Below are positions 33,996 to 45,205 of a stretch of DNA of 64,000 bases, piece by piece (position 1 is the first letter of the stretch; each line of letters begins with the position of its first letter). The DNA is from Cycas panzhihuaensis (lineage: Eukaryota > Cycadophyta). Under the pieces are notes generated by a model. That model made no database searches, was not told the origin of the DNA, and was given only the letters and a program-made list of their open reading frames with translations. Both the position numbers and the translations under genes were made by a program. The stretch spans positions 144,591,741 to 144,655,740 of the forward strand of contig CM041465.1 of NCBI GenBank assembly GCA_023213395.1, in the 5' to 3' direction.

Positions 33996-35130
33996 CTGCT
34001 AGGTGTGCATAACCTTTATAAACTTCCTAACAAATCTGTTGTCCCCAAGAATCCTCAAATTCTTTGTAACACTTGTCGGGGTTGGCCAATTGACAATTGC
34101 TTGTATTTTCTTTGGATCAATCCTTATACCTTCTCTAGTTATGATATGGCCTAAGTATTCTAGTTCTTTCTTTGCAAACGAACATTTCTTCTTGTTGGCA
34201 AAGAATTGATTATCACGCAAAATTCTGAAAACGTTTTTCAGGTGTTCTAGATGCTCTTCCCATGTCTTACTATAGATTAAGATATCATCAAAGAAAATTA
34301 ACACGAATTTTGCGAGGACTTGCTCAAGGTATCGTTCATGGTGCTCTGAAATGTTGCCGGCGCGTTTGTTAATCCAAATGGCATTACCTTAAATTCAAAT
34401 AGGCCTTCATGTGTTCTAAACGTTGTCTTGTAGACGTCTTCTTCTTTTATCCGGATTTGATGATATCCCGAGCGTAAATCAATTTTTGAAAAGTAATTTG
34501 CTCCATGAATTTCGTCCAATAGATCGTCAATGCGTGGATCGCACTGTTCTTGACTGTTAATTGATTGAGACCCCGGTAGTCTACACACATTCTATATGAA
34601 CCATCCTTTTTTGTACTGATAACAACTGGGGCTGCGAACGGGCTTGTGCTAGGGTTAATACTCCCTTGGGATAGGAGTTCGCTTGTGATTTTCTCAATTT
34701 CTTTCCGTAAATGATACGGATGTCTATATGGTCGAACGTTGACTGGCGCTGCACCTGGTATAAGTTCAATTGCATGTTGATTTTCTCGAAGAGGCGGTAG
34801 TCCTTTCGGTTCATCGAACACTGTCTTATATTCTTCTATAATTTGTTGAATCTCTGGTGGAGTATCCTCGATTTCAACCTTATAGCATGTCATAATATAT
34901 GCTGATGGGTTTTTCCTGAGGATCTTCTCCATTCTTGTGATGAGACTAGTTGTATTGGTGGTGTTGCTTATGCTGCAATGATACTTACGTCCTCCTCGTG
35001 AAAGCACATAACTGGTCATATAATTAGTGACTATATTACCCGTAGTTTGAAGCCATCGGATTCCTAATACCGCATCCACGCCACCGATTTGCATTGCAAA
35101 CATGCATGTGTTTGTGCAATATTCACCCAT
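33996..35130 (-). pseudogene. GypG reverse transcriptase
   Basis: 34447-35130 starts RT with PPLRENQHAIELIPGAAPVN, then [19 protein letters not shown]. 34298-34588 continues with [16 protein letters not shown] and [13 protein letters not shown]. 33999-34304 carries the catalytic FFDDILIYS and GHIITREGIRIDPKK. Catalytic Asp residues are present, but the domain is spread over three frames. Confidence 0.9.
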
Positions 35131-35330
35131 CCAGAATTAATATTTTTGCGTAATCCTCCAAGACGGTCGTTTTCCCATTTGCAATTGACACTTGGAATGT
35201 ATTTATTGGTTCTATTTTAATTCCAAGCTTCTTTGCAGCTTGCCTTATTTATAAAGTTATGTGTACTACCACTATCGACTAGAATCATGACAGTGCCCTT
35301 TTATCATCCCTTGGAATCAAGTGTTTGTGG
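35130..35330 (-). pseudogene. GypG aspartic protease
   Basis: The active site LVDSGSTHNFINKA is readable near 35240-35285 on the minus strand. Surrounding frames contain stops. The C-terminal half (AVLGIRWLQTTGNIVTNY) lies at the start of the RT-proximal frame, 35000-35100. Confidence 0.78.
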
Positions 35331-35519
35331 TGTAACACTTTGTCTGTAATTGCTTGGAGTGATATGTGTACATTTTCTCGTATCTAGCTCCAATAGTTCG
35401 CCTACTTGACTTCCTCCGCTTTTCTTCAACTTCTTCCGAATTTCCTGGGTGCTTCTTCTTCCTCCGATATTATTGTATCTTGATTAATCATATATACCTT
35501 CTTGCCGGCGCATTGATGT

Positions 35520-36600
35520 TCGCGATTCCATTTCGCCCCGCATTTAAAACAAGTTCCTTTCCTCATGTGCTCTTCCTTTGTTGATGTCCCTTGATTACTT
35601 CTAATTGTTAATGGAGGCTCCGCTTTAGTTCCCCGATCCGGTTTGGGTTAAATCCTTGTGAGCTTTACGCTCGCGTGTGAACGAGGGTCTAGTTTCCCGC
35701 AGCTCGCTTCCACGCATCTTCTTTGTTTTGATTCCGAGTCTAATGTTGGCACCTCCATTGCTTTTAGACGATATCTTATTGGAGGTTTTAATCCGCTAAT
35801 GTATGTTTCCAGAAGGAGTTCTGGTGGTACGATTGTCGGAATTAGACATTGTAACACCCGAAATTGTTCGATGAACTCTTGACCGAGCTAGTTTGTGTAA
35901 TCTTGTCACCGGGCGAAGTAGTCCGTCTCCATGAGTCTTCATATTGGGTTATGAGCCCATGCTTCATGTTCCGCCTTTTACACTGCTTTCCCATCGGGTT
36001 CGAAGCCACCATGAATACCATTTCAAGGCTCGACCGCATACAAATGTAATGATGCCAAAGATACTTGCTCGTGTTCGTATCGCGTGATCGAGAAATAAGT
36101 TTCCATCTCAGAGGATCCATCCTCTTATATCCTCGATTTATCGGTCAAATTTCTCTAAGCCGATCTTTGCCATTGTCAACCCTTCGTTATTCTTGCGCTT
36201 TCTTCTTTGATATTCTCCTCCTGCTTTTAAATCTTCCTTCAAATTACTTGTATTTCCTTGTTCTATTTCCTTTTCTTGTTTGGCCCATATCGGTTCTGCT
36301 TGTGGTCCGTCCAATTTCATGTTGATTTTATGCATGAGATCTGAGAGGCCTGCTAACGAGGCCAGGATTTCCTTTCCTACTTAAATGCGAGGCGATACGT
36401 TCTCGATCGGATTGGCCTTGGCCAGTCGACATCTTCTTTTGTTGTATAACCTTCTTAGAGCGTAACTCCGTTTGGGCTCTTCTCAAAAATCCACGGGTGG
36501 GAGGGTGGGGAAATTTTTCACTTCCTTCTCGCACAAATTTTTCGCCCTTCCGAAAAAAATTTCGACTATATTCTCCGGAGACACTTTTCCACAGGATAGC
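35520..36600 (-). pseudogene. GypG gag with chromovirus-type zinc knuckle
   Basis: Gag parts in several frames: MHKINMKLDGPQAEPIWAKQ at 36138-36335, the core with WILEMETYFSITRYEHEQVS near 36000-36110, and the YISGLKPPIRYRLKAM block at 35648-35857. The knuckle near 35520-35570 reads CFKCGAKWNREHQC, the form typical of plant chromoviruses. At least four frame breaks. Confidence 0.82.
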
Positions 36601-36611
36601 TTCGATTTAAG

Positions 36612-36625
36612 CTCCTCGATACCAC
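36612..36625 (-). promoter_or_regulatory. GypG primer binding site
   Basis: Minus-strand TGGTATCGAGGAGC, two bases from the 5' LTR. Its first seven bases match the initiator tRNA-Met site, but it then departs, so another tRNA may be the primer. Confidence 0.7.
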
Positions 36626-36627
36626 TT

Positions 36628-37128
36628 GTAGCGTGCTTTTAACTTAATTCAAAATAATTCAACAATTCGCAGATACTGGTCTAATATAGATTTCTTCAAT
36701 CTCAAATAATAATGAATATAGGAAATTCACCAGAAAACACCGAAATAAAGTAATGGAAATAGCACTAATAAAGGTAAATGTATTGTGCAAAATACAAACA
36801 AGATATCCTTACTCAACGACTGCCCTTCGAGGCGGGGATCCTCCAAATATCTCAGGCCAAAAGGCCGAGCCAACTGCAGCCCTAGAGCCGAAAATGTAGA
36901 AGAGATCCAATCCGAAGTGATGATACCAAATGAGGCTTTCCTCCCTATTTATAGTGGCCGATTATTATCTTGTTTGAAGCTCCAGATTAAGATAGTTCAC
37001 CGAAGTGAACCATTAATGAAGTCGGCCGTAAGACCGGCCATCGGTTTGGCCTAATATTCCTGCGCTCATTTCTGGGGTTTAAGTCAGTTGACAGGCCCCT
37101 AAAGAGAGGGTTTTCCTGGAACGCAACA
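36628..37128 (-). repeat. GypG 5' LTR
   Basis: 501 bp, partner of 31540-32037, followed by the duplicated target atgca. Confidence 0.95.
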
Positions 37129-37133
37129 ATGCA

Positions 37134-38220
37134 TAATGCATTCGATCTCCCATTTGAAATGAAACAAGTGTTGATATGACCTAATGTTAACTGGGGCTAA
37201 TTGTAGGGCCAACTCAAAGGCATGTTCACACCCACGATTTGGAGGTAGCTCAAGAGGGAGCCCTTTAAACACCCTACTATACTAATCAATGAGGGTTTGA
37301 ACCTTAGATGGGGCTTCTTTAGTAATTATCTTGTAATAAGAAAGCATGAAAGAAGTGGGATTCTGTGAAGTAGGTTTTTCATTCGCTGCAACAACACCAA
37401 TTGTTCATGAGGTAAAATTGGAGCTTGTAGCTTGTATTTATGCCCCTTTTGGTGAAAGCACATGAAACGCATTCGGTAGTTGGTAACAATGTTACCTAGG
37501 GTTTACAGCGATTGGACTGTTAAAACCTTATCGACCCCTCCAATTGTCATGGCAAACATACTAGTCAAAGTTAAGTAAATAATTTTTAGATTTACTTGCT
37601 AATAGTATCTGCCACAAGGCATGGTTTTGACATTTGTGATAGCCACTTGGAATACGTTAAATGGCTTAACTGGAAGTCCTAGCTTGTCTGTTGTAGACCA
37701 ATTTATGAAGTTATAAGTACTGCCACTATTTACCAAGATCAAAACTTCCACATTTTTTATCATCATTGAGAATCGCAAGGTTTGGGGTGCGTGTACTTCC
37801 CGTACAATTGCTTGGAGAGATATTTGAATGTTATTCGGGTCAATTTTTAGGAGATGACCTATCTCAACATCATCTTCATTGCCCATGGCTTCTCCTTCCA
37901 CAATTTCTTCATCAACTTCTTCAGAAATATTTTCTTCTTCATTGCTTATCATAAACATTTTCTTGGGTGGACATTTATGATCCCTATTATATTTTTCATT
38001 GCAACAGAAATAAGTTCCATTTCTAATGTGTTCAACCCTTAATAATTGTTCTACCCTTTTTTCAGTCATAAGAGCCCTTGCTTTAATTCTAGATTGTGTC
38101 TAATTCGATATGAACTATTTGCTAGGCTGTCTAAAAAAATCAACTCTGCGAATAAGGCTTTTCCTGTTCTCTCTAAATTCTACTTTAATATTCCTTGCAC
38201 AACGAGTGAAATCGCTAAGA
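37134..38220 (-). pseudogene. GypE zinc knuckle, protease and RT start
   Basis: The open frame 37599-38069 holds a knuckle with CCNEKYNRDHKC near residue 22 (an extra Cys replaces the usual Lys/Arg-type spacer residue), an acidic linker, and the protease active site as LVNSGSTYNFI near residue 108. The catalytic Asp of DSGST has become Asn, which would abolish activity. The downstream stretch 37134-37598 holds the protease-RT connection in broken frames. Confidence 0.82.
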
Positions 38221-38621
38221 AGGCTTACATCTAAAGTCTTCAAGCAATACCTGATATTCCCTTTAAGCCCTATGACTTAGACCTCTATTGATTGCCATTT
38301 CATTGATATTAGCTTCAACCAAGTTGTACAAAACTTGAAATTGTATTGTATAAGCAAAACTTGAAATTGTATTATATAAGCTTGCATTGTTCTTGTATGT
38401 TGTAGCCTAGTGAGCTGGGCTAAATAAGTGAAAAATCCTTTTTTAGGGAAATTCAAATGTAGTAGATTATCCCTTTCTAGAATCTTTGCTACCAGTGGTA
38501 ATATTATAAGGCTTTTCGATAATGATACATAGCAACTACCACTAGCTTCTCCTTCTTGGTTAAGAAAACTATCTTGAAGTATACTTCCATTTGTAAAATC
38601 CAACTACGTATACCCTTGGAT
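38221..38621 (-). pseudogene. GypE gag core (C-terminal part)
   Basis: Frames at 38277-38621 show the retrotransposon gag pattern: SWILQMEVYF near 38600, LTRLQHTRTMQAYIIQFQVL near 38350-38410. CopH inserted right after the SWILQ region, so the N-terminal part continues at 43888. Confidence 0.75.
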
Positions 38622-38829
38622 TGTAAAAATCCTTTGAAGAGGAACAAATTCACTCTCTCAATATATTTTATTGATGATACGTTGTACATATATATACAAG
38701 TACAAGGTGGGTACAATTGGCAACCGCTCAACCATATAACGCCACTTGTCATCTTGAGAAAGGAGAGAAAGGGGGTACATGACCCTTACATTAAATATTA
38801 TAACCTAAGGTAAACCATTACCTTTTACA
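38622..38829 (-). repeat. CopH 3' LTR
   Basis: Starts TGTAAAAATCC and ends TTTTACA in plus coordinates. The polypurine tract follows at 38830-38842 (minus-strand CATTAAGAGGGGG). Confidence 0.95.
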
Positions 38830-38848
38830 CCCCCTCTTAATGTTTCAC

Positions 38849-39433
38849 CTATCTTAACCCTAGTAGGTTTCTAAAAGCACTGAATTTCTCTTTCCCAAGA
38901 GGTTTAGTGAGCATATTAGCAATTTGATCTTCTGACGGACAATGCTGAAGTTCAATTTCTTTATTCTGTACCTTTTCCCTGATAAAATGATGATGTACTT
39001 CGATATGCTTTGTTCTGGCATGTAAAACAAGTTTTTTCGTCATTTTTATGGTACTTTGATTGTCACAAAATATTCGAGTAGACATTGTTTGTTCTTCTCC
39101 TAGTTCTTTTAGTAGTTGTCTAATCCATATCCCTTCACAAGTGGCATTGACTGTTGACTTGTATTCTACTTCTATTGATGACAATGCAAACGTTAACTGT
39201 TTTTTACTGCTCCATGAGATCAAGGATTTTCCAAGGAAGAAACAATACCCTGATGTTGACTTTCTATCTGTTTTGTCTCCAACCCAATCTGAATGACAGA
39301 GACTTGTTAATTGTGTGTTAGTTTCTTTATCATATCTCAAGCCAAGATTCATGGTTCCCTTCAGGTAACGCAAGATTCTTTTTGTAGCATTCCAATGTGG
39401 GATTTTAGGATTTTCCATGAATCTGGAGATCAA
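38849..39433 (-). pseudogene. CopH RNase H
   Basis: 194 codons open to the end of pol: WNATKRILRYLKGTMNLGL, the CHSDWVGDKTDRKSTSGYCF block with the first Asp, SSIEVEYKSTVNATCEGIWI with Glu, FCDNQSTIKM, KHIEVHHHFIREKVQ, and NMLTKPLGKEKF at the end. Catalytic residues look intact. It is separated from RT by breaks at 39434-39700. Confidence 0.9.
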
Positions 39434-40400
39434 CCCTACAGCGTATGATATGTCTGGTCATGTGGCTGTGAGATAGATTAAGCTTCCAACTAGTTGTCTC
39501 AGACATGTGACATCAATCAAGTCGCATCCTACTCGCAATCAACACAATCCTCGCTTCCATTGTGTGTCGACACTATTATAATTCTCCATTCCAAACTTGG
39601 TCAACAAGTTCTTTACATACTTTGTTTGTGAGAGAGTAATGGAAGAATTGTTTTGTTTAAGTTCTATTCGAAGGTAGTAATACATCATTCCTAAATACGT
39701 CATTTCAAATACCTTTTCAAACTTATCTTTGATAATTGCTGTTGAATTTTTGTCATCTCCAAAGGATCGATGTCGTCCACATATACTACAACAATGGAGA
39801 TAGATCCTGAATTACTTTTTACATACAGACTATGATCAGATTCACATCGATGAAAACCATTTTCTGTTAAGTATGAGTCTAATTTAGCATACCAAGCTCT
39901 TGGAGCTTGTTTAAGCCCATATAGTGCCTTCTTCGGTTTGCAAACCATATTTTCCTGTCCTGCTTTTATGTATCCTTCTGGTTGATACATATATACCTCT
40001 TCTTGAAGGTCTCCATTCAAGAACGCACTTTTGACGTCCATTTGATAGATTTTCCAACCTTTTTTGGTAGCAAGAGCAATCACTGTTCTTACCGTGTTCA
40101 ATTTTGCCACAGGTGAAGACGTTTCTTCATAATTGATTCCTGCTGTTTGAGTATAGCCTTTTGCTATCAGTCTTGTCTTGTAGTTTTTTACTTCTCCATT
40201 TGGCTTCTCTTTTATCTTGTATTACCCATTTGCAGTTTACAATGGGTTTGTCTTCTGGAATTGGGACGAGGTCCCATGTCTTGTTCTTTTGTATGGCTTC
40301 AATTTCAGCATCCATTGTAATTCACCAATTTTGAAAACTATTGACTTCTTTATAAGAGTTTGGTTCAATGGAGCAAAGTAAAGCCTGAGGTTTCTGTGAT
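39434..40400 (-). pseudogene. CopH reverse transcriptase
   Basis: 39700-40110 is open: [56 protein letters not shown]. Directly after YVDD the usual hydrophobic block is missing and the frame reads IDPLEMTKIQQQL, which suggests a small deletion next to the catalytic motif. The N-terminal block (AIQKNKTWDLVPIP) is at 40127-40315 in another frame. Confidence 0.88.
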
Positions 40401-40471
40401 CTTGTTCGATGTTCAAATATATCTCCTCTTGTTTCTTCAAGAGTTTTAAGATACCACCTTGGTACTTTTTT

Positions 40472-41577
40472 TTAGGTGCATTCTTGTAATGATTTTTCTT
40501 CATCTCTGGAGTTAGAGCTGATGTCTGATTCGAGGTTGCAACTACTGGTTAGTTGCTTATCTGGATTCTCATTTTCTGAAAAATCTTCTCCTGACTCCAT
40601 TCTTTCTAAAGTTATATCTGACTTGTCTTCCAACTGGTCATGACATATATCCAAATGATCTTCATCAATCTGTATTGCTGTATCAATGTTTCCCTTTTTC
40701 TCGTCAAAAATTACATCCCTGCTGACATAAAGCTTATTTGTTTTTGGATCTATGCACCTGTAAGTTTTTGAATGGTTGCTATATCCAACCATTATGCATT
40801 CAATACTTTTATTATCTAATTTGACTCTCTTCTTGTCTGGAATATGAACATAGGCCTTGCAGCCAAATATTTTCAAATGGCTTACATCAGGTTTGTGTCC
40901 TGACCAAGCTTCTTCAGGAGTTATATTGTCTAAGGACTGAGTAGGGCTTCTGTTGATCAAATATGCAGCTGTATATACAACTTCTGCCCAATATTTCTTT
41001 GCTAAATCTTTACTATTTAGCATGCAACGGGCCATTTCTACAATTGCTCTATTCATTCTTTCTGCTACTCCATTGAATTGAGGTGTATATGGAGTTGTGA
41101 ACTGTCTTTGAATTCCATATGTTTTGCAGAAATGAATAAATTCATTATACATAAACTCACCACCTCTATCGGAACAAACACATTTTATCCTTTGACCGCT
41201 TTCCAATTCACTTGCTACTTTAAATTCTTTAAAATATCCAAATGTTTTTTATTTATTAGATAGAAAGTACACCCAAACTTTCTGGAAAAATCATCAATGA
41301 AGGTCAAGAAATACCTTGATCCATTTGTCGAGATGGGCGAAAAAGGACCACATAGGTCGGTGTGTATTAATTCCAATTTGCATTGTGCGCGCCGTGTACT
41401 CTTTGAAAATAGAGTTCTGTGTTGTTTTCCCATCATACAACTTTTACATATAAAATGGTTAAATGAGATATCTGGTAGACCATTCACCATGTTATATTTT
41501 TTAAATCTTTCTAATCTATCATGAGAGATATGACCATACTTCAAATGCCAAGTTTCATTATTATCACATATCTGCAA
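40472..41577 (-). pseudogene. CopH pre-integrase zinc domain and integrase
   Basis: 41215-41577 holds HLKYGHISHDRLERF, CKSCMMGKQHR and the core start DLCGPF...FIDDFSRKFG (first Asp). 40472-41206 (244 codons) continues with CVCSDRGGEFMYNEF (second Asp), NGVAERMNRAIVEMA (Glu), the NRSPTQSLDNITPEEAW block and SRDVIFDEK. Catalytic residues are intact; one frame break near 41210. Confidence 0.92.
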
Positions 41578-41990
41578 AGAAAAGCTTTTACATCAGAAAT
41601 CATTTTGGTGAGGCCTTTGTCAGGTATTACAGGAGTTGAAAGGAGTTTATACAACCTGTTGCATTTTTCTCCTTTAGCTATAACTGTCTCATTTCTTTTC
41701 ATATCAAGAATATAACAATATCCATGTTCATCGAATATTATTCTTAACTTTTTATCACTCAATTGTGAAACTGACAGAAGATTCTTTTTAATTCTAGGTA
41801 CAAAAAAGACATTGCCAATACGTTGAATCTTTTCGTCGATGCATATGGCGATTTGTCCTATTCCCCTTATAAGGGAAAATTATCTCCTAGCTCAACAGAT
41901 GTGTTGCATTCATAGGGTTTGATGATTTCAAACCATTCTTTGACTCATGTCATGTGATGTGAGGCACCCGAGTCTATATACCAGTTTTTT
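41541..41990 (-). pseudogene. CopH aspartic protease
   Basis: YIDSGASHHMT is readable on the minus strand near 41945-41985, followed by VKEWFEIIKPYECN. 41541-41762 is an open protease C-terminal/linker part (LRIIFDEHGYCYILDMKRNE). The active site is intact, but a frame change separates the parts. Confidence 0.8.
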
Positions 41991-42975
41991 GTTGCGCTTG
42001 CATTTGTCGCTGTACGCAATAAAGGCAGTTTCAATTTCTTCTTCTGGTATGTCCTCTTCTTTGCTATAATTTCCAAATACCTGTTGTTTTCCTTTTTGCA
42101 GTTCTGCACATTTCTGGTAGCACTGATAGGGGTAGTGACCTATTTGGCCACAGTGATAACAAACATCAAAAGCTCTACAATTACTTGAGAAGTGACCCGA
42201 TTTTCTGCAGTTAAAACATACTCTCGCATCTCGAGGTGGATTGTTGAACATTCTTCCTCGTCCTCTTCCTTTCGTCAACGTCCCTTGTGATTTACTGTTG
42301 TTCTTCCTCTTGATCTGGGATTAAATTGTCCTCTTCCTCTGCCTCCTATCTGAAGTTTCGAAATGAGAGCACCTTCAATTTCTGACTCTTCTTCGTACCT
42401 TTGATTTCTCTGCTCTTGTGCATACATATGTCCTGTGAAAGTGTCAAAAGACATCAGGGTCAGTATGTCCACCTCCTGTCAACATATTCACCATGTTATC
42501 AAAGGACTTTGGAAGTTTATTGAGCACTAGATGAATTAGTTCTGTGTTTGTTAGCTTCTCTCCTACTGTGAGAAGGGCAGTTTTAATGCTACTTAACTTG
42601 GTTAAGAAATCTGACACAGTTTGTCCCTCTCCCATTTTCAATTTGTAAAGCTCCTCTTAATGCCACAATTCTGGCTTCATTTTTCTTGCTAAACATCGAA
42701 GTCATAACTTTCCATATTTCATTTGCATTTTCTGGACCATCTACATAAACTAGCAATGAGTCAGAAATCGAGAGTTTGAGGACTGACACAACAACATTGT
42801 TCCTTTCCTCCCAACTAGTCAAATCTGTTGTGTTGGCAGGTTGTTTTTCATCCCCAGTAGTGATTTTTCAGGCCCGTTTTGCTCTCAACAATCCTTCAAT
42901 CTTGATTTTCTAGACACTAAAGTTCATTTCAGTAAGTTTCTCACTTTCATTTAGTGAACCAGTAGAGGAGGCCAT
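41991..42975 (-). pseudogene. CopH gag with two zinc knuckles
   Basis: The ATG at 42973-42975 begins MASSTGS, as in CopC. The core spans 42444-42822 in two frames (LLVYVDGPENANEIWKVMTS, KLPKSFDNMVNMLTGGGHTD). Arg/Gly-rich linker at 42275-42350. Knuckles CFNCRKSGHFSSNC and CYHCGQIGHYPYQC lie in 42115-42225. A TAG at 42911-42913 stands where Trp is expected. Confidence 0.88.
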
Positions 42976-43679
42976 TATTAAGGGCAATTGGGAACAAAAA
43001 CATTGAATTTAACTATTTGTATGGCCTCACATTTTAATTCCATACTAAGATGCAGTTGTACAGAATAAGACGAAAAAGGTCTTAAAAGAAAAAGCTCGCA
43101 AATGGGTATCTAGATCTATGATTGCTTTCTTGAATGAGCTTCAGATATGAGAGAAAAAGCCAAACGAAGGAGAAAATCCGTGCCCAAGGATTTTTGCCTT
43201 TTTTTGAAAAAAACTTCAGAAAAAACTCTTCGAATCTATGCAAGGAATCACTGAAAATCTTCGTCTAGGGATTAGAAAGGATTTAAGTACTTGTACCAGG
43301 GATTTTGACTGAAATTTTTTGAAAAAATCGCTGAGAGAAGGCTCGAAACCTGCGTGCCTGTTCTGTGGCCTGAAACTGGGTCGAAATGATTCCGAATGAT
43401 GTCGTCGCAGAAGAGAAAGATGTAGAGGAGGCTTCCATCTTTGATCTGGGTAAATTTCATCGAATTCTGATGACTTCGATTTTTGACTAGTATAAGACCG
43501 CATGCAGTCTCCAGATAATCTCAAAGAAAAGCCGTACGATTCTTCTTTCAACTTGGCCTGGACAATTTTGTCTTCACACAACAGATTCTTGTAATAACTG
43601 TCTGTCTTCTTCTCCGTTTAATGAATCCCAGATTTGCTTCTTCACAGGCATGAGGACCAAAGGGCCTGCTCTGATACCA

Positions 43680-43887
43680 TGTAAAAATCCTTTGAAGAGA
43701 AACAAATTCACTCTCTCAATATATTTTATTGATGATACGTTGTACATATATATACAAGTACAAGGTGGGTACAATTGGCAACCGCTCAACCATGTAACGC
43801 CACTTGTCATCTTGAAAAAGGAGAGAAAGGGGGTACATGACCCTTACATTAAATATTATAACCTAAGGTAAAACATTACCTTTTATA
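43680..43887 (-). repeat. CopH 5' LTR
   Basis: 208 bp, outer end TTTTATA instead of TTTTACA. The primer binding site (minus-strand TGGTATCAGAGCAGG, 43665-43679) abuts it. Confidence 0.95.
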
Positions 43888-43892
43888 TGGAT

Positions 43893-44252
43893 TTCTCTAA
43901 GTTGAATTTTTTCAATAAGAATTTAGTTCCCTTAAGGCTTCGACTTGCTTGGTCATCTACAATATTCACGTCTTTCTCAATCTCTTCCTCTTCTTTTAAG
44001 TGTTTTTGAGGGCCCAAGTCTTTTTTTCGAGCATAGGGAATATTTGATATCTGTTTTTAAATCCATGAACTGGTTTTGAAGTAGGGCTATATTGTTGTTA
44101 ACCTGATCCACTCGTTTGGATACATCTGCCACTTACTTGGAGGTTTGAAGCACCATTTTGCTAGAAGTAGTTGTCTTCCCTGATCTCAATTTCGTTATGA
44201 GGGGAAAAAAAAATTCGAGTGGAAACTTCTCCAAATCCCACTTCAAAACAAA
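43893..44252 (-). pseudogene. GypE gag, N-terminal part
   Basis: Minus-strand frame with VADVSKRVDQVNNNIALLQ, a coiled-coil-like start as in many gypsy gag proteins, then charged sequence with stops up to the CopH insertion. It is joined on paper to 38221-38621. Confidence 0.6.
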
Positions 44253-44264
44253 GCTTTGATACCA
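44253..44264 (-). promoter_or_regulatory. GypE primer binding site
   Basis: Minus-strand TGGTATCAAAGC next to the 5' LTR; one change from the initiator tRNA-Met type. Confidence 0.75.
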
Positions 44265-44266
44265 CT

Positions 44267-44740
44267 TATAGTGAGAATTACGGATGGGCTGGAAAATAGT
44301 ACACAATTCTTCCTAAAAATACTTACATTGAACCAAAATATCAACCACTAAAAACAAATTGCAGTTGCAAATAAGTTAAAAATAGCAGTCCAAAACTAAG
44401 TAGTGATAAAGCCAAATATCATATAATTGATGAACAAATTATATATACAGTGATGCTCAAAATAATCAAGTGATGAAGTTGGAGTATAATCCCTCTTTGA
44501 GGTGAGGTTCCATTCGAAAGTGCACCCTAAGAGCCAAAGTTTACAACAATGATAATAGCTTGGATGATAATCTTAAAAATGCCCAACAACTTATTTACGT
44601 AGTTCTTCAACTAACTCCCAAATTAACCAGTCAGAACACCTTATGAAGTTGGCCAAAACAACTGGGAAGAACTTTATACTTATATTCAAGTTAGTTTTCT
44701 AGCCATGTTGGAAGTCAACGAAATTGAGGGGCTTGTTACA
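44267..44740 (-). repeat. GypE 5' LTR
   Basis: 474 bp. The left limit is set by comparison with 28654 and may be off by a few bases. Confidence 0.87.
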
Positions 44741-44861
44741 AAAGGTATCATCGAATATTAGGTTCTATTACATGAAGGACTCCATAGGAACCAAATAGTA
44801 AAGGTATAAATCTTGGAATTTTGGTTTGATTTTTAGTTTGAAGAGGAGCCTTGTGGATTGA

Positions 44862-45205
44862 TTATGTGAAAGGAAAATTTGGCACCCCTATACATTTGAT
44901 GGTATAAACTTTCCCTTCATGAATATACTTAAGTTTACTGAATAATGAAGAACAAACATCTTTAATTTGATTGAGCCAAGGACGATCCAACAAAAAATTG
45001 TAATCAAGACCACTTTCAATGAGAGTGATTTTGCAATTAACTATTTTATCTTCAGTTGAAATAGTAATTGTGATGACCCCTAAATGTTTTGTATTTGAGT
45101 TATCAAAACCCTGACAGTCCCAAGAGACTATCTCGTAAGCTTGAATGCCAAGAAGCAACATTTTAATTATGTGGGCATCACATTAATGGATGATCCATCA
45201 TCAAC
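44862..45205 (-). pseudogene. GypF aspartic protease
   Basis: LVDDGSSINVMP near 45170-45205 is the active site. A frame change leads to the open part 44862-45161 with KHLGVITITISTEDKIVNCK, then YNFLLDRPWLNQIKDVCSS and a GKVYTI end. The DDGSS site and the Y..LL.RPW.....A..S block are typical of Tat/Ogre-type plant gypsy proteases. About 120 bases further on lies the GypE insertion. No RT follows. Confidence 0.78.

Larger units (their letters stand above)
31540..37128 (-). mobile_element. GypG: chromovirus, youngest-looking gypsy element
   Basis: 5589-bp minus-strand element in the GypE RT region, with perfect target duplication atgca (31535-31539 and 37129-37133). LTRs are 498 and 501 bp and nearly identical over their first 310 bases. 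Full domain order: gag, CCHC, protease, RT, RNase H, integrase, chromodomain. It is visibly richer in GC and CpG than its surroundings. Several frameshifts and stops still break the polyprotein. Confidence 0.94.
38622..43887 (-). mobile_element. CopH: copia element inserted in GypE gag
   Basis: 5266-bp minus-strand element with 208-bp LTRs and a perfect target duplication tggat (38617-38621 and 43888-43892). By hand count the LTRs differ at 5 of 208 positions (about 2.4%). Complete domain order gag, CCHC x2, protease, integrase, RT, RNase H. Same lineage as CopC but better preserved. Inactive because of frameshifts, stops and a small RT deletion. Confidence 0.95.
28654..44740 (-). mobile_element. 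GypE: chromovirus (Ty3/gypsy) interrupted by GypG and CopH
   Basis: LTRs at 28654-28978 and 44267-44740, flanked by caagg (28649-28653) and aaagg (44741-44745), one mismatch. Taking out GypG and CopH with one copy of each target duplication leaves about 5.2 kb, the normal size of a chromovirus. Order on the minus strand: gag, zinc knuckle, protease, RT, RNase H, integrase, chromodomain. All domains are present but heavily mutated. Confidence 0.87.
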
